Below, piece after piece: positions 44,154 to 52,772 of a DNA stretch of 64,000 bases. The notes beneath the pieces were generated by a model. That model was not told the origin of the DNA. It searched no databases and worked only from the letters and a program-made list of their open reading frames with translations. The stretch covers positions 48,505 to 112,504 of the forward strand of contig NZ_LT985747.1 in NCBI RefSeq assembly GCF_900289175.1. Direction: 5' to 3'. This DNA is from Paenibacillus faecalis. Its GTDB lineage: Bacteria; Bacillota; Bacilli; Paenibacillales; Paenibacillaceae. Within the stretch, counting starts at the first letter, position 1; each line of letters begins with the position of its first letter. Both the position numbers and the translations under genes were made by a program.

Positions 44154-47015
44154 CTAGTTGTCCCTCCCAACTGTATATATAATCGTCATGGTGACTCCTA
44201 CAACCGCCAAATATACCCCCGTCTCAAACAGCATAGCTGTAGTAAGCTCGGTCTCACCCAGCAGCGGGAGGTCAACATGCCCGAATGTATGACTGAGGAA
44301 TGGAACATCAAAGAAGAACGATCCCACACCTGTTAGAAAAGCAAGCATAAGACCTACAGCCGTAACCGTTCTGTAATTTAACGGGATCATTTGCTGACTT
44401 ATTCTCATACCGAAAGCCATCGATAAAAGCACCAAGGCCGAGGAGGTCATCAATCCTCCGATAAAGCCCCCGCCTGTGCTGTTGTGACCGGCAAGAAATA
44501 AGAAAAGCGCAAATGTAAAAACGATAAAAATGACTACTTTCGAGATGGTTTTCAGAATGACATCATTGCTCTTCGGCAAAAGGATATCTTGTCTTACCAC
44601 CCGCTGCCCTAAAATTTCATTACCTGGATCGATTTTGATCAAGGCATAGATTCCAAGTGCTGCAATACCCAGCACCGTAATTTCGAGCATCGTATCAAAT
44701 CCACGGAAATCTACGAGGATGACGTTGACGACGTTTTTACCTCCAGCTGACGTGTAGCTTTCTTTCAGGAAATAATCCGAGATCGGCTCAAACATTCGGC
44801 CGCCGCTCGTAACTCCAAGTGCAATAAGTGTAACGATAACGCCTACACCGATTGAAATCAGTGCATTCGTCCATTTGAACCGCAATCGAACCTGCTCCTT
44901 TTTGAGCTTTGGCAGATGATAAAAGCAGAGCAGGAACAGCATAACAGAGACGGTTTCTACAACCATTTGCGTAAGCGCCAAATCCGGTGCACGGAACAAA
45001 ACAAAAAATAAGGTAACCATATAACCGGACATACCTGTCAAAATAATGGCAACGAGCCGGTTTCGAACGAAAGGAAGCGCCAAAACCGCCAATATCAACA
45101 CAATGATAACAACTGCTTCGTAAAACGAGATCGGAGCGTATTCGGATGCATTGATCTTGATACCGCCTGAATACGCCAAGGCATATCCCAATATCAGAAT
45201 CATAAAGCCAAAAATATAAATCATGTAATGACGAAGGGATCCGGTCATATAGCCGCGTGTCAATTTGTTGCTCCCCTGTTCAAAAAGAGCCAGTCCGCGA
45301 TCATAAATCCGGTTAAAGGTAACACGTTTAAACAAAGGCTGATTGAGTACACGTAATTTTCCATAAAGCTTGTATAGAATCGTACCCAAAATGATGATGC
45401 CGATCGTCATAAAAATTTCGGTTGTCCATCCATGCCAGAACTCGATGTTGACGAGGAACTTTTCGCCCGGTGCAAGCATATTCGGCATAATGGCAGCCAT
45501 CGCCGGTTCAATCAGCGAATATGACAGCAAGTTCGGGAATAATCCAAACACAACAGCAAGGGAAGCCAAAATCACCGGTGAAATGAGCATGCCAAGCGGA
45601 GCTTCGTGCGGCTTCTTTTCCAGCTTGCCCAGTTGCAATTTCCCCGTGAACGTCTTGAACACCAGAATCATGCTGTACAAGAATGTAAACACGCTTGCGA
45701 TCCAGGCCACAACAGGGATGAGCACACCCCAGGTTTGAACGTTCCAAAAATCCATCTCCGTCGCATGAAGAACGGCCGTAAAGAACATTTCTTTACTTAA
45801 AAAACCGTTAAACGGCGGCAGACCAGCCATAGAGAAAGCTCCTATAGCAGCTACCGTAAAGCTGATTGGCATCAACGCCATCAGACCGCCGAGTTTGCGG
45901 ATATCACGTGTACCGGTTTCGTGGTCAACGATGCCGACGACCATAAACAGTGCGCCCTTAAACGTTGCATGATTGATCAGGTGAAAGATAGCAGCTGTCG
46001 TTGCTTTTGTGTAAATCAATGAATCCGGACTTCCGGAATAAAAAGCAGCGGCCGATCCCAGACCAAGCAAACTCATAATAAGCCCGAGCTGGCTGATCGT
46101 TGAAAATGCAAGCAAAGCCTTTAAATCCGTCTGCTTGATCGCCCGAATCGATCCGTAGATCAGCGTAGTCAAGCCGACAGCGGTCACGAGCCAGAACCAC
46201 TGTGCATTCCCGGCAAAGACCGGACTAAAGCGAGCTACCAGGTACAGCCCTGCTTTGACCATCGTAGCCGAGTGAAGATAGGCACTGACAGGAGTCGGTG
46301 CTTCCATCGCATCCGGCAGCCAAATATGAAACGGAAATTGAGCCGATTTCGTAAAGGCGCCAAGCAGAACCATAAGCATAGCGGGAATAAACAACGTATG
46401 GTCCGTTATATCAGGAACCTGGGCAATGATCTCCCTTACGCTCATCGTTCCGGACATAACTGACAGCATAAGAAAGCCGCTAAACATGGCAAGGCCGCCG
46501 AATACCGTTATAAGCATCGATTTCAAGGCCCCGTATCTTGAGCGCTCCCGGGAATACCAGAAAGCAATCAACAAGAATGACGATATGCTTGTCAATTCCC
46601 AAAATCCGTACAGAACCATTACATTGTCGGATAAGACGACACCGAGCATTGCGCCCATAAACAGAAGAAGATATACATAAAACCGATGAATCGCTTCTTT
46701 GTTCTTATCCATGTAATAAACGGAATATAGAACGACCAGCAAACCAATACCGGTAATCAACAAGGCGAACAATAGACTGAGCCCATCCAAATACACCGTA
46801 AAATCAATACCTAGTGAAGGTATCCACGGTATGCTTGTAAGGATCGTCTCACCTTGCTGGACAGAAGAGATTTTGCTTAAGAAGTAAACAAATAAGATGA
46901 CCGGGACAGGAAGGACAAACCATCCTGTATGAATACGTTTCGTAAACTTGTAAATCAGAGGTACCAAAACGGCAAAAATAAAAGGTGCCATAATGGCGGC
47001 ATGAAGCAGCGACAA
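44154..47015 (-). CDS. mrpA: Mrp antiporter subunit MrpA fused to MrpB
   Basis: Protein of 953 residues. The first ~780 residues are the MrpA part, homologous to NuoL, with FWELTSISSFLLIAFWYSR, HSATMVKAGLYLVARF and INHATFKGALFMVVGIVDHETGTRD, about 20 transmembrane helices. The C-terminal ~150 residues (SNDVILKTISKVVIFIVF, then GHNSTGGGFIGGLMTSSALVLLSMAFGM) are a complete MrpB (MnhB) domain. Separate mrpA and mrpB genes are usual in Bacillus, so this fusion gives a six-gene rather than seven-gene operon. TTG start after AAGGAGG. The complex exports Na+ in exchange for H+ for alkali and salt tolerance. Confidence 0.93.
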   Translation of the reverse strand: MSLLHAAIMAPFIFAVLVPLIYKFTKRIHTGWFVLPVPVILFVYFLSKISSVQQGETILTSIPWIPSLGIDFTVYLDGLSLLFALLITGIGLLVVLYSVYYMDKNKEAIHRFYVYLLLFMGAMLGVVLSDNVMVLYGFWELTSISSFLLIAFWYSRERSRYGALKSMLITVFGGLAMFSGFLMLSVMSGTMSVREIIAQVPDITDHTLFIPAMLMVLLGAFTKSAQFPFHIWLPDAMEAPTPVSAYLHSATMVKAGLYLVARFSPVFAGNAQWFWLVTAVGLTTLIYGSIRAIKQTDLKALLAFSTISQLGLIMSLLGLGSAAAFYSGSPDSLIYTKATTAAIFHLINHATFKGALFMVVGIVDHETGTRDIRKLGGLMALMPISFTVAAIGAFSMAGLPPFNGFLSKEMFFTAVLHATEMDFWNVQTWGVLIPVVAWIASVFTFLYSMILVFKTFTGKLQLGKLEKKPHEAPLGMLISPVILASLAVVFGLFPNLLSYSLIEPAMAAIMPNMLAPGEKFLVNIEFWHGWTTEIFMTIGIIILGTILYKLYGKLRVLNQPLFKRVTFNRIYDRGLALFEQGSNKLTRGYMTGSLRHYMIYIFGFMILILGYALAYSGGIKINASEYAPISFYEAVVIIVLILAVLALPFVRNRLVAIILTGMSGYMVTLFFVLFRAPDLALTQMVVETVSVMLFLLCFYHLPKLKKEQVRLRFKWTNALISIGVGVIVTLIALGVTSGGRMFEPISDYFLKESYTSAGGKNVVNVILVDFRGFDTMLEITVLGIAALGIYALIKIDPGNEILGQRVVRQDILLPKSNDVILKTISKVVIFIVFTFALFLFLAGHNSTGGGFIGGLMTSSALVLLSMAFGMRISQQMIPLNYRTVTAVGLMLAFLTGVGSFFFDVPFLSHTFGHVDLPLLGETELTTAMLFETGVYLAVVGVTMTIIYTVGRDN

Positions 47016-47095
47016 GTTGATTCCTCCTTAACCCAAATATAATGTTCTTTTCTTAGTATTACCAAATGCACTCCTTCGTAAGACTAAAAAAGCGC

Positions 47096-47119
47096 AAAAA
47101 AAGCCCGCTGTTGGCAGGC
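47096..47119 (-). terminator. Terminator-like hairpin in mrp leader
   Basis: On the minus strand GCCTGC/GCGGGC (one wobble) with loop CAACA, followed by T7. It lies about 80 nt upstream of mrpA and after the predicted promoter, so it may serve as an attenuator. Confidence 0.65.
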
Positions 47120-47126
47120 TCCTCCG

Positions 47127-47150
47127 GTGATTCCATATGTAGTTGGTCAC
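47127..47150 (-). promoter_or_regulatory. Hairpin upstream of mrp leader terminator (possible sensor structure)
   Basis: GTGA/TCAC plus CC/GG with an AA bulge around a 10-nt loop, immediately before the terminator stem. Together with the terminator it forms a structured leader of about 150 nt. No riboswitch class recognised. Confidence 0.4.
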
Positions 47151-47179
47151 TTTAATGTAAACGTCTCAAACTGTCAATC

Positions 47180-47209
47180 AGTATAGCCTATAAATGGCGT
47201 TTTTGTCAA
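47180..47209 (-). promoter_or_regulatory. Promoter of mrp operon
   Basis: TTGACA (47209-47204), 18-nt spacer, TATACT (47185-47180). Predicted leader about 155 nt long. Confidence 0.75.
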
Positions 47210-47270
47210 AGGGTTGTGGTATGAAAACTTACATAAATGGGCACTACTCATAATTGAGGAGTGATGCAAA

Positions 47271-47501
47271 ATGATTGCACGAAAGATTTCAGTGTGTGTA
47301 TTATTATTCGTTCTGCTGATCATTGGGGCCGCTGCTTTGGACAAGCATATCAGCCGCACACAATACCAAATTCCTATGGAGAGACCGCTTACACCTAATT
47401 ATAATATAAACACAACAAACGTAAAGGAATCAGATCCTGAAACTCAGCCCTTTGCCCCTCGCGAATATATTCGGATCATTCGGCGTCCGTCTAATCATTA
47501 G
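47271..47501 (+). CDS. Small single-pass protein (76 aa), unknown
   Basis: ORF of 77 codons. The N-terminus ARKISVCVLLFVLLIIGAAA is a transmembrane helix or uncleaved signal; the rest is polar with Asn/Thr/Pro-rich tail. GAGGAG lies 8 nt before the ATG. It is divergent from the mrp operon and convergent with the SMR-like gene. No family is recognised. Confidence 0.6.
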   Translation: MIARKISVCVLLFVLLIIGAAALDKHISRTQYQIPMERPLTPNYNINTTNVKESDPETQPFAPREYIRIIRRPSNH

Positions 47502-47512
47502 TGTAAAACATG

Positions 47513-47857
47513 TTATTTTGCAATGAGATAAACACCAAACAAAATAACGATGACACCTGCACCTTTGGCAAGCGTCAATTCCTCGCCGAACAACCAGACC
47601 GCAGCGAACATGGCCAACACATAAGCGAGACTTTGCATCGGATAAGCAACCCCGAGCGGCAAGCGGGATAATATGATAAACCAAACTATAGTTGCAATCC
47701 CATAAAGCAACAACCCGATCCAGATGGCTGGCGATAAGGCCAGCTTCCCCCAGTGTAAGCCTCCGCTCTGCTGTAATCCGATTTTGAACATTATCTGCCC
47801 AATGACCAAAAGTATAATATTACTGAACAGCAACCCGTAACTTAGCAGTTTACTCAT
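47513..47857 (-). CDS. SMR/EamA-like small membrane transporter, ArnE/ArnF-like
   Basis: Protein of 114 residues with four transmembrane helices (GYGLLFSNIILLVIGQIMFK, SPAIWIGLLLYGIATIVWFI, LPLGVAYPMQSLAYVLAMFA, GAGVIVILFGVYLI). Its position after glycosyltransferase genes suggests the flippase-type role of ArnE/ArnF in moving lipid-linked sugars, rather than drug export. Overlaps the DUF2304 gene by 8 nt. Confidence 0.78.
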   Translation of the reverse strand: MSKLLSYGLLFSNIILLVIGQIMFKIGLQQSGGLHWGKLALSPAIWIGLLLYGIATIVWFIILSRLPLGVAYPMQSLAYVLAMFAAVWLFGEELTLAKGAGVIVILFGVYLIAK

Positions 47858-48191
47858 GGGATGATTTACTCTCCTTCATCATCGTCAGTTCTTGAGCTAA
47901 TCGTAGCACTTGATGACTTAGCTTCGTAATCACGATTGTCATATGGAGCATAATGGCAAAACAAAATAGCAGCCCGAACAAAAACAGTATCGCAGGCGCA
48001 TATTTAACACCCATCCACTGCGCGATTTTTTCCACAAACGTAACATTTAAAGATACAACAAGCATCGTTATGCTAAACGTTATCCATAATAATGAATACT
48101 GCTCTTTCAGTTTCTGTCTTCTAACCAGCTCAAATGTCGTTACGAGAAACGATAATGACAGCAGCAAAGACAAAAAATAGATGTTCATCAT
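47850..48191 (-). CDS. DUF2304 membrane protein
   Basis: Protein of 113 residues with three transmembrane helices and a Ser/Lys tail; DUF2304 proteins are usually beside GT2 glycosyltransferases that make polyprenyl-phosphate sugars, as here, and probably form part of that complex. Overlaps the GT2 gene by 4 nt (ATGA). Confidence 0.8.
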   Translation of the reverse strand: MMNIYFLSLLLSLSFLVTTFELVRRQKLKEQYSLLWITFSITMLVVSLNVTFVEKIAQWMGVKYAPAILFLFGLLFCFAIMLHMTIVITKLSHQVLRLAQELTMMKESKSSHE

Positions 48192-48907
48192 CGCGGCTTC
48201 ACTTCCTTAAGACGAGCAGCGCACATAATAACAGACAGCGTTACCTTGATCATATAGTAGATCGATTTTATAGGAGTAATCGAGGATCTTCCAGCTTGCC
48301 TTGCCCTCATTTCTGTCTTCACTTCCGTGATCCTGCATCCATTACGCTTTAAATAGACGATGGACTCTACCTCAGGATAATCCATCGGATAATAATCTGC
48401 GTACAGACCGATAACTTTGCGATTGGCTGCACGGAAACCGCTCGTTGTATCCGTGAATTGCTGCCCCAACACGATCCGCAGCAAGCCTGTAAAGAATATC
48501 ATCCCTATGCGGCGCATCATCGTTGAACGATACGCTGTTTCTTCTAAATAACGAGAACCTATGACCAGATCATATTGCTCTATTTGTTCAAACAGTTTGG
48601 GCAGCTCTCTCGCACAATGCTGTCCATCAGCATCCATCTGTACAGCAACATCATAACCGTGTTTTAATGCAAAGCGGTAACCTGTCTGCATTCCGCCACC
48701 AATCCCAACATTAAAAGGCATAGTCAACACTTTTGCCCCGTGAAAACGTGCATTCTCAGCCGTCCGGTCCGTAGACCCATCATCAATCACTAGCACATCG
48801 ACATCATCGACATGTGCATAAATATCTTGGATCACAGCTCCAATGCTGTTCTCCTCATTATATGCTGGTACAATGATAAGCTTCTTCCCTGCTATCACAT
48901 GAATCAT
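48188..48907 (-). CDS. GT2 glycosyltransferase, polyprenyl-phosphate mannose/glucose synthase-like (DPM1 type)
   Basis: Protein of 239 residues with the GT2 fold: IIVPAYNEENSIGAV, the metal-site DIDDGSTDRT-like VLVIDDGSTDRT, MDADGQH and the catalytic-loop region FTDTTSGFRAANRKVI. No transmembrane segment. It transfers a nucleotide-sugar unit to a lipid phosphate carrier; the product would feed the GT39-like protein encoded just upstream. The start lies 17 nt after that gene's stop. Confidence 0.9.
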   Translation of the reverse strand: MIHVIAGKKLIIVPAYNEENSIGAVIQDIYAHVDDVDVLVIDDGSTDRTAENARFHGAKVLTMPFNVGIGGGMQTGYRFALKHGYDVAVQMDADGQHCARELPKLFEQIEQYDLVIGSRYLEETAYRSTMMRRIGMIFFTGLLRIVLGQQFTDTTSGFRAANRKVIGLYADYYPMDYPEVESIVYLKRNGCRITEVKTEMRARQAGRSSITPIKSIYYMIKVTLSVIMCAARLKEVKPR

Positions 48908-48924
48908 CCTTCCAACTGATGCGG

Positions 48925-50193
48925 TTACTCATTTTTCATACTTTTTGAACGATATGAATTCGTTAGACAATCAACAGCTACAGCAGCATACATAATCAGA
49001 AAAACAATATTCGGATATCCGTACCTTGAAAAAGCGATAAACGGTATATAGATTACAGTAAAATACATAAGGGTAAGCAGCAAAGGTAATTGATTCCGCC
49101 AGCTTCTAACCTTTCGGGATAGTATAATTCCCGCTATGCTTAATCCCATCAACAACGCTTGCAGAATATGCATTTCGACCAGTCCTATACCAAGTACAGG
49201 GCGCCAGTAATAAGCCGCAAAGTAAAGCCCTATTAACTTGCCTACCGTATACCAGAGCAAATATTTAAACGGCTCATGAGTAAAGCCATACTTCAATATA
49301 TCGATTCCTTTGGCTGCCGCGCTGGAATCAGAGCCGTGATAGATCGTCTCCGGATCATATTGAGGATAAGCTTCGAAAAAGCCCGCGGAAGGCATCTGAT
49401 TAAGGATCTGGGTACCGAGTAAAAATGGGCTGCCGCCGGAATCAGTAAACAGGATAAAACGATCAAACGTGATCATGTTGCGTATCCACCAAGGTGACAG
49501 CAAAGCTATGTATACCAAAGCGATAATGCATGTAAATCGAAGCATCTCCTTCCACGTGTACTTCTCTTTCCACCATAGAATGAGCAGTACAGCCGGAAAT
49601 AAAGAAGCATGTGGTTTAAAATAGGCTGCGATTGCGGTAAGCCCCCCAACAAGCGCATACCATCCCGATCGCTTAGACTGCACGGCAGTTATGAGTACAC
49701 AAACTAGCAGCAATAAAACAGTCCGGAACAACGTCTCAGACAGAATAACCCCTGATGAGAAGTAGTCCGGGGGATATAGCGCGCTTAAAACACATGCAAT
49801 GATAGCGATTCTGGAGTTAAACACATGTCGTACAATAATAAAAATCAAATACAGTGAGCCTGCTTGAAGCAAACATTGAAACAGGCGAAAGGCTATCACC
49901 CCTCCGCCATCCTGTCCGAAGATCGCCAGGAACCCTGCTAAAACAAACGGGAAACCCGGCATGATGAATGAGGATGGTTCCGTTCCGGTGTTATAGGCAA
50001 GTGTTCCTTCGTTCAGCATCAATTTCGCTGTCTGAATATATTTCACATCATCGTTGTCAGGGTTGCTGGGGTCTCCCAAAAAAAAGTAATCTCCATACAA
50101 TAAAACGATCGATGCAGACATCACGAATACAAAAGCCATAAGCCCATACAATATTCGTTTTTCCTTAGAGTCTGTTATTACATATGAAAACAA
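48925..50193 (-). CDS. GT39-like membrane glycosyltransferase (ArnT/PMT type)
   Basis: About 422 residues, ten or more transmembrane helices. An N-terminal periplasmic-loop motif DPSNPDNDDVKYIQTAKLMLNEG and PGFPFVLAGF, then SETLFRTVLLLL and YFKPHASLFP, are the pattern of membrane glycosyltransferases that use lipid-phosphate sugars to modify extracellular polymers. I favour the TTG at 50193, 6 nt after AGGAGAGG; the frame to 50232 lacks a site. First gene of the four-gene operon. Confidence 0.82.
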   Translation of the reverse strand: MFSYVITDSKEKRILYGLMAFVFVMSASIVLLYGDYFFLGDPSNPDNDDVKYIQTAKLMLNEGTLAYNTGTEPSSFIMPGFPFVLAGFLAIFGQDGGGVIAFRLFQCLLQAGSLYLIFIIVRHVFNSRIAIIACVLSALYPPDYFSSGVILSETLFRTVLLLLVCVLITAVQSKRSGWYALVGGLTAIAAYFKPHASLFPAVLLILWWKEKYTWKEMLRFTCIIALVYIALLSPWWIRNMITFDRFILFTDSGGSPFLLGTQILNQMPSAGFFEAYPQYDPETIYHGSDSSAAAKGIDILKYGFTHEPFKYLLWYTVGKLIGLYFAAYYWRPVLGIGLVEMHILQALLMGLSIAGIILSRKVRSWRNQLPLLLTLMYFTVIYIPFIAFSRYGYPNIVFLIMYAAVAVDCLTNSYRSKSMKNE

Positions 50194-50371
50194 ATCTTCC
50201 TCTCCTATTCTATGTATCCTTCCATTTGGCAATTATGTGCTTATATATCAGTTTATAAGAAGTGATCCTAGTTCAGAAACCTGCTTAAGCCAAGTCTTCA
50301 ATACCGACTTTAGTCCGGGTTTTTGTAAAAATTAACCATAAAGATAAACATATTTCATGCTCTAAAAAAAC

Positions 50372-50401
50372 AAAAAAACCGCCAGCTGGCGGGCTGACGG
50401 T
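50372..50401 (-). terminator. Terminator of gene at 50425
   Basis: On the minus strand ACCGTCAGC/GCTGGCGGT with a 6-nt loop and T8. It separates the 50425 gene from the glycosylation operon. The rest of 50194-50424 shows nothing else. Confidence 0.8.
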
Positions 50402-50424
50402 ACGAATCATTTTGCAATTCAATG

Positions 50425-50700
50425 TTATAGATTTTTGAAAGTTTCAATAAAACTTGAAGGGTCTTCCTTCACGGTATACGAATAAACACCAAACTTCGTG
50501 TGCAGGTATAAAAATCCTCCTGTGTCACCCATCTGACGGTAAGACAAATCAAACACGTCTGCAATCGAAAATTCGCGATAATGCGTCACAATTTTATCAT
50601 GATACAGATAGAGCATCCGATCATCCTCATACGTCACTTGTTCCGTGCTTCCGACTTCCCTTTGAATTTTATAATAGGGCTGTACAGCCAAATACTCCAT
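50425..50700 (-). CDS. Small soluble protein (91 aa), unknown
   Basis: ORF of 92 codons with AAGGAGGGG before its ATG and a terminator after it. Sequence is beta-rich (VTYEDDRMLYLYHDKIVTH, GGFLYLHTKFGVYSYTV), resembling a PH-like barrel; no membrane helix or cysteine. The family is not recognised. Confidence 0.65.
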   Translation of the reverse strand: MEYLAVQPYYKIQREVGSTEQVTYEDDRMLYLYHDKIVTHYREFSIADVFDLSYRQMGDTGGFLYLHTKFGVYSYTVKEDPSSFIETFKNL

Positions 50701-50884
50701 ATTCCCCCTCCTTAATTAAGGCCTTCGAGAATAATGATTGTACAATCCATCATCATACACCGATCCAATGGCTTGCGGCGCTTTAATTAAGGTTGATCAT
50801 ATCATAGTCATCAGATGCAAAACAAATCTCGAATACAAAGGTGCGTTTTGAGGTGCAGTGCGTCTTTAACTTTCGGATGAAATA

Positions 50885-51067
50885 TTATGAGCCTTTTCTT
50901 CGCCTGCCAAGCCAGTCCATCAGCTCGAGTGCAGCTACAAACAGAACGAATAAAATAAACAAAGATATCGATCTTCCATAGTCGATCCATCCAAACTGCG
51001 GAGCAACCGCTGCCGTTATGCCAACGATCACGATACCAAGCACAGAAAACTTCCAACCTTTAAGCAT
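50885..51067 (-). CDS. Small two-helix membrane protein (60 aa), unknown
   Basis: ORF of 61 codons; two hydrophobic helices (VLGIVIVGITAAVAPQFG and ISLFILFVLFVAALELMDWLG) and a basic C-terminus RRRKGS. ATG at 51067 preceded by ATGAGGA about 10 nt away. Fits a small membrane protein of unknown role. Nearby 50701-50884 holds no gene I can support. Confidence 0.6.
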   Translation of the reverse strand: MLKGWKFSVLGIVIVGITAAVAPQFGWIDYGRSISLFILFVLFVAALELMDWLGRRRKGS

Positions 51068-51164
51068 AATTTAGAATTCCTCATTTCTTGCTTCCTGATT
51101 TGTCCATTATACTATGTGCATAGAAAGTTAGCATATCTTGTTTCCATACTTATTCAATGATCTT

Positions 51165-52772
51165 TTAAAAGTTTAATTGACATCTTTTATATTCCGTTGG
51201 ACTCATCTTATAATGCTTCTTGAACAGGCGATTGAAATAAAAAGGGTCCTCAATGCCAACCTGTTCAGCGATTTCCTTCATCTTCAGGTTTGGGTCTTTC
51301 ATTAACTCTACCGCTCGTTCCATACGTAATTCATTAAGATAGTGAATGATGTTGTATCCGGTTTCAAGTTTGAATAATCTACTGAGATAGCTGTCGTTTA
51401 AATTGACCTCACGTGCAATTTGGCCAAGCGTTATTTTTTCATGAGCGTGGTGCTTCATGTAATCGATCACCTGAAGTATTTCTTTGCGCCAAATTTTCCG
51501 TTCCGGCATATCCAGCTGTTTACATGTTGTTTCAATTGCATCGGAGAAATTGCGTATCAACTGGTTTACATTTTGTGACTCGCGCAGTTTGTTATGTATA
51601 AAAACAGACAATTCATCAGCTGTTACCCCTTCCTCTACACCTTTCACAAGCAAAAGGTCAATCAGATTCCCTGCAAAAGAAATGAGCTGCTCCGGATGAA
51701 TTCTTTCTTTCAATGCAGAGGCGCAGACGGTCTGAAACAACTCTTCAAGAGACAACACATCCATCTGCTCCAAACTTTTTTTGGCCTCCGCAAGCAATTG
51801 ATAATGGTTGTTATGATGCCACTCCACTGAGAAATAAGGTTTAAACCCTGCGATGATCCGCGGGTCCCCCTTCTCATGGTAAAAAGCAAGGGCCGCTGCT
51901 TCCCGGCACATTCGATAGGCTTCACTCAGCTGACTCCAGCCATGATATTGAGAGCTTACCGTCACAACCAGCTCTTCATTTAAATACAGTTCCAGAGTTC
52001 TGCCGACATTTCCAGCCACTTGAAGCTGTTTTTGTTCGGTTACATTCGGACCATGACTCGGGATGATCACCATGAAAGTACTAAAGTCAATCTCAACGAT
52101 CTCTGCTCCGGGCCACTCATTTAACATTTCAGAAGTGATGTTGCGAATGGAGAAGGAAAACAAATCCTTATCATTGATTTTCCCTTCCAGCTTATCCAAG
52201 TGTGTTTTAGATATATACAGGCCAAAGAAACTTCCTTCCGCACATCTGGTTTGATGTTGTTCGATTCGAGATTGCAGATTTTCAATCTGATCACCGTTTC
52301 CGGTCAACAAATCTTTTAAAAAATTGTTCTTCATGTTTTCCTCATGCTGCCGATATGCAGATTGCAGCTTTACATTCTCGGCTTGATTTTCATACACCTG
52401 GTCCAGATCATTCGCTGCTTTATTCAATGCTTCAAGCAAATCTTCTGTTTTTAGCGTTACTTTCAGCAAATAATCCGACGCCCCGCTCTTCATCGCTTCC
52501 CTCACCAGCTCAAATTCGCCGTAGTTACTAAGCACAATGACTTTGCCTCTGTACTTTTGCTCTGCTAAATGATGTAGCAGTTCAAGCCCGTCCATCTTGG
52601 GCATCTTTAAATCTGTAATAATGATATCTGGCTTCAGAGATCTGGACATCTCAAGTGCCGTTTTCCCATCTTCCGCGATGCCTACTAGCTCATAGCCGTA
52701 ATCCTCCCACTTAATCATCGTCTTGAGCCCGATCCGGACTATTCTTTCATCATCTGCTATTATTACTTTCAC
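51165..52772 (-). CDS. AraC-type response regulator, YesN type (second pair)
   Basis: Protein of 535 residues: receiver domain with VIIADDERIVRIGL, phospho-acceptor Asp in IIITDLKMPKMDGLEL, Lys in YLLKVTLKTEDL; a long helical middle region; AraC DNA-binding domain with ITLGQIAREVNLNDSYLSRLF and IAEQVGIEDPFYFNRLFKKHY. It follows its kinase gene with a 4-nt overlap. No transporter or enzyme gene adjoins, so its targets are elsewhere or are not visible. Confidence 0.93.
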   Translation of the reverse strand: MKVIIADDERIVRIGLKTMIKWEDYGYELVGIAEDGKTALEMSRSLKPDIIITDLKMPKMDGLELLHHLAEQKYRGKVIVLSNYGEFELVREAMKSGASDYLLKVTLKTEDLLEALNKAANDLDQVYENQAENVKLQSAYRQHEENMKNNFLKDLLTGNGDQIENLQSRIEQHQTRCAEGSFFGLYISKTHLDKLEGKINDKDLFSFSIRNITSEMLNEWPGAEIVEIDFSTFMVIIPSHGPNVTEQKQLQVAGNVGRTLELYLNEELVVTVSSQYHGWSQLSEAYRMCREAAALAFYHEKGDPRIIAGFKPYFSVEWHHNNHYQLLAEAKKSLEQMDVLSLEELFQTVCASALKERIHPEQLISFAGNLIDLLLVKGVEEGVTADELSVFIHNKLRESQNVNQLIRNFSDAIETTCKQLDMPERKIWRKEILQVIDYMKHHAHEKITLGQIAREVNLNDSYLSRLFKLETGYNIIHYLNELRMERAVELMKDPNLKMKEIAEQVGIEDPFYFNRLFKKHYKMSPTEYKRCQLNF

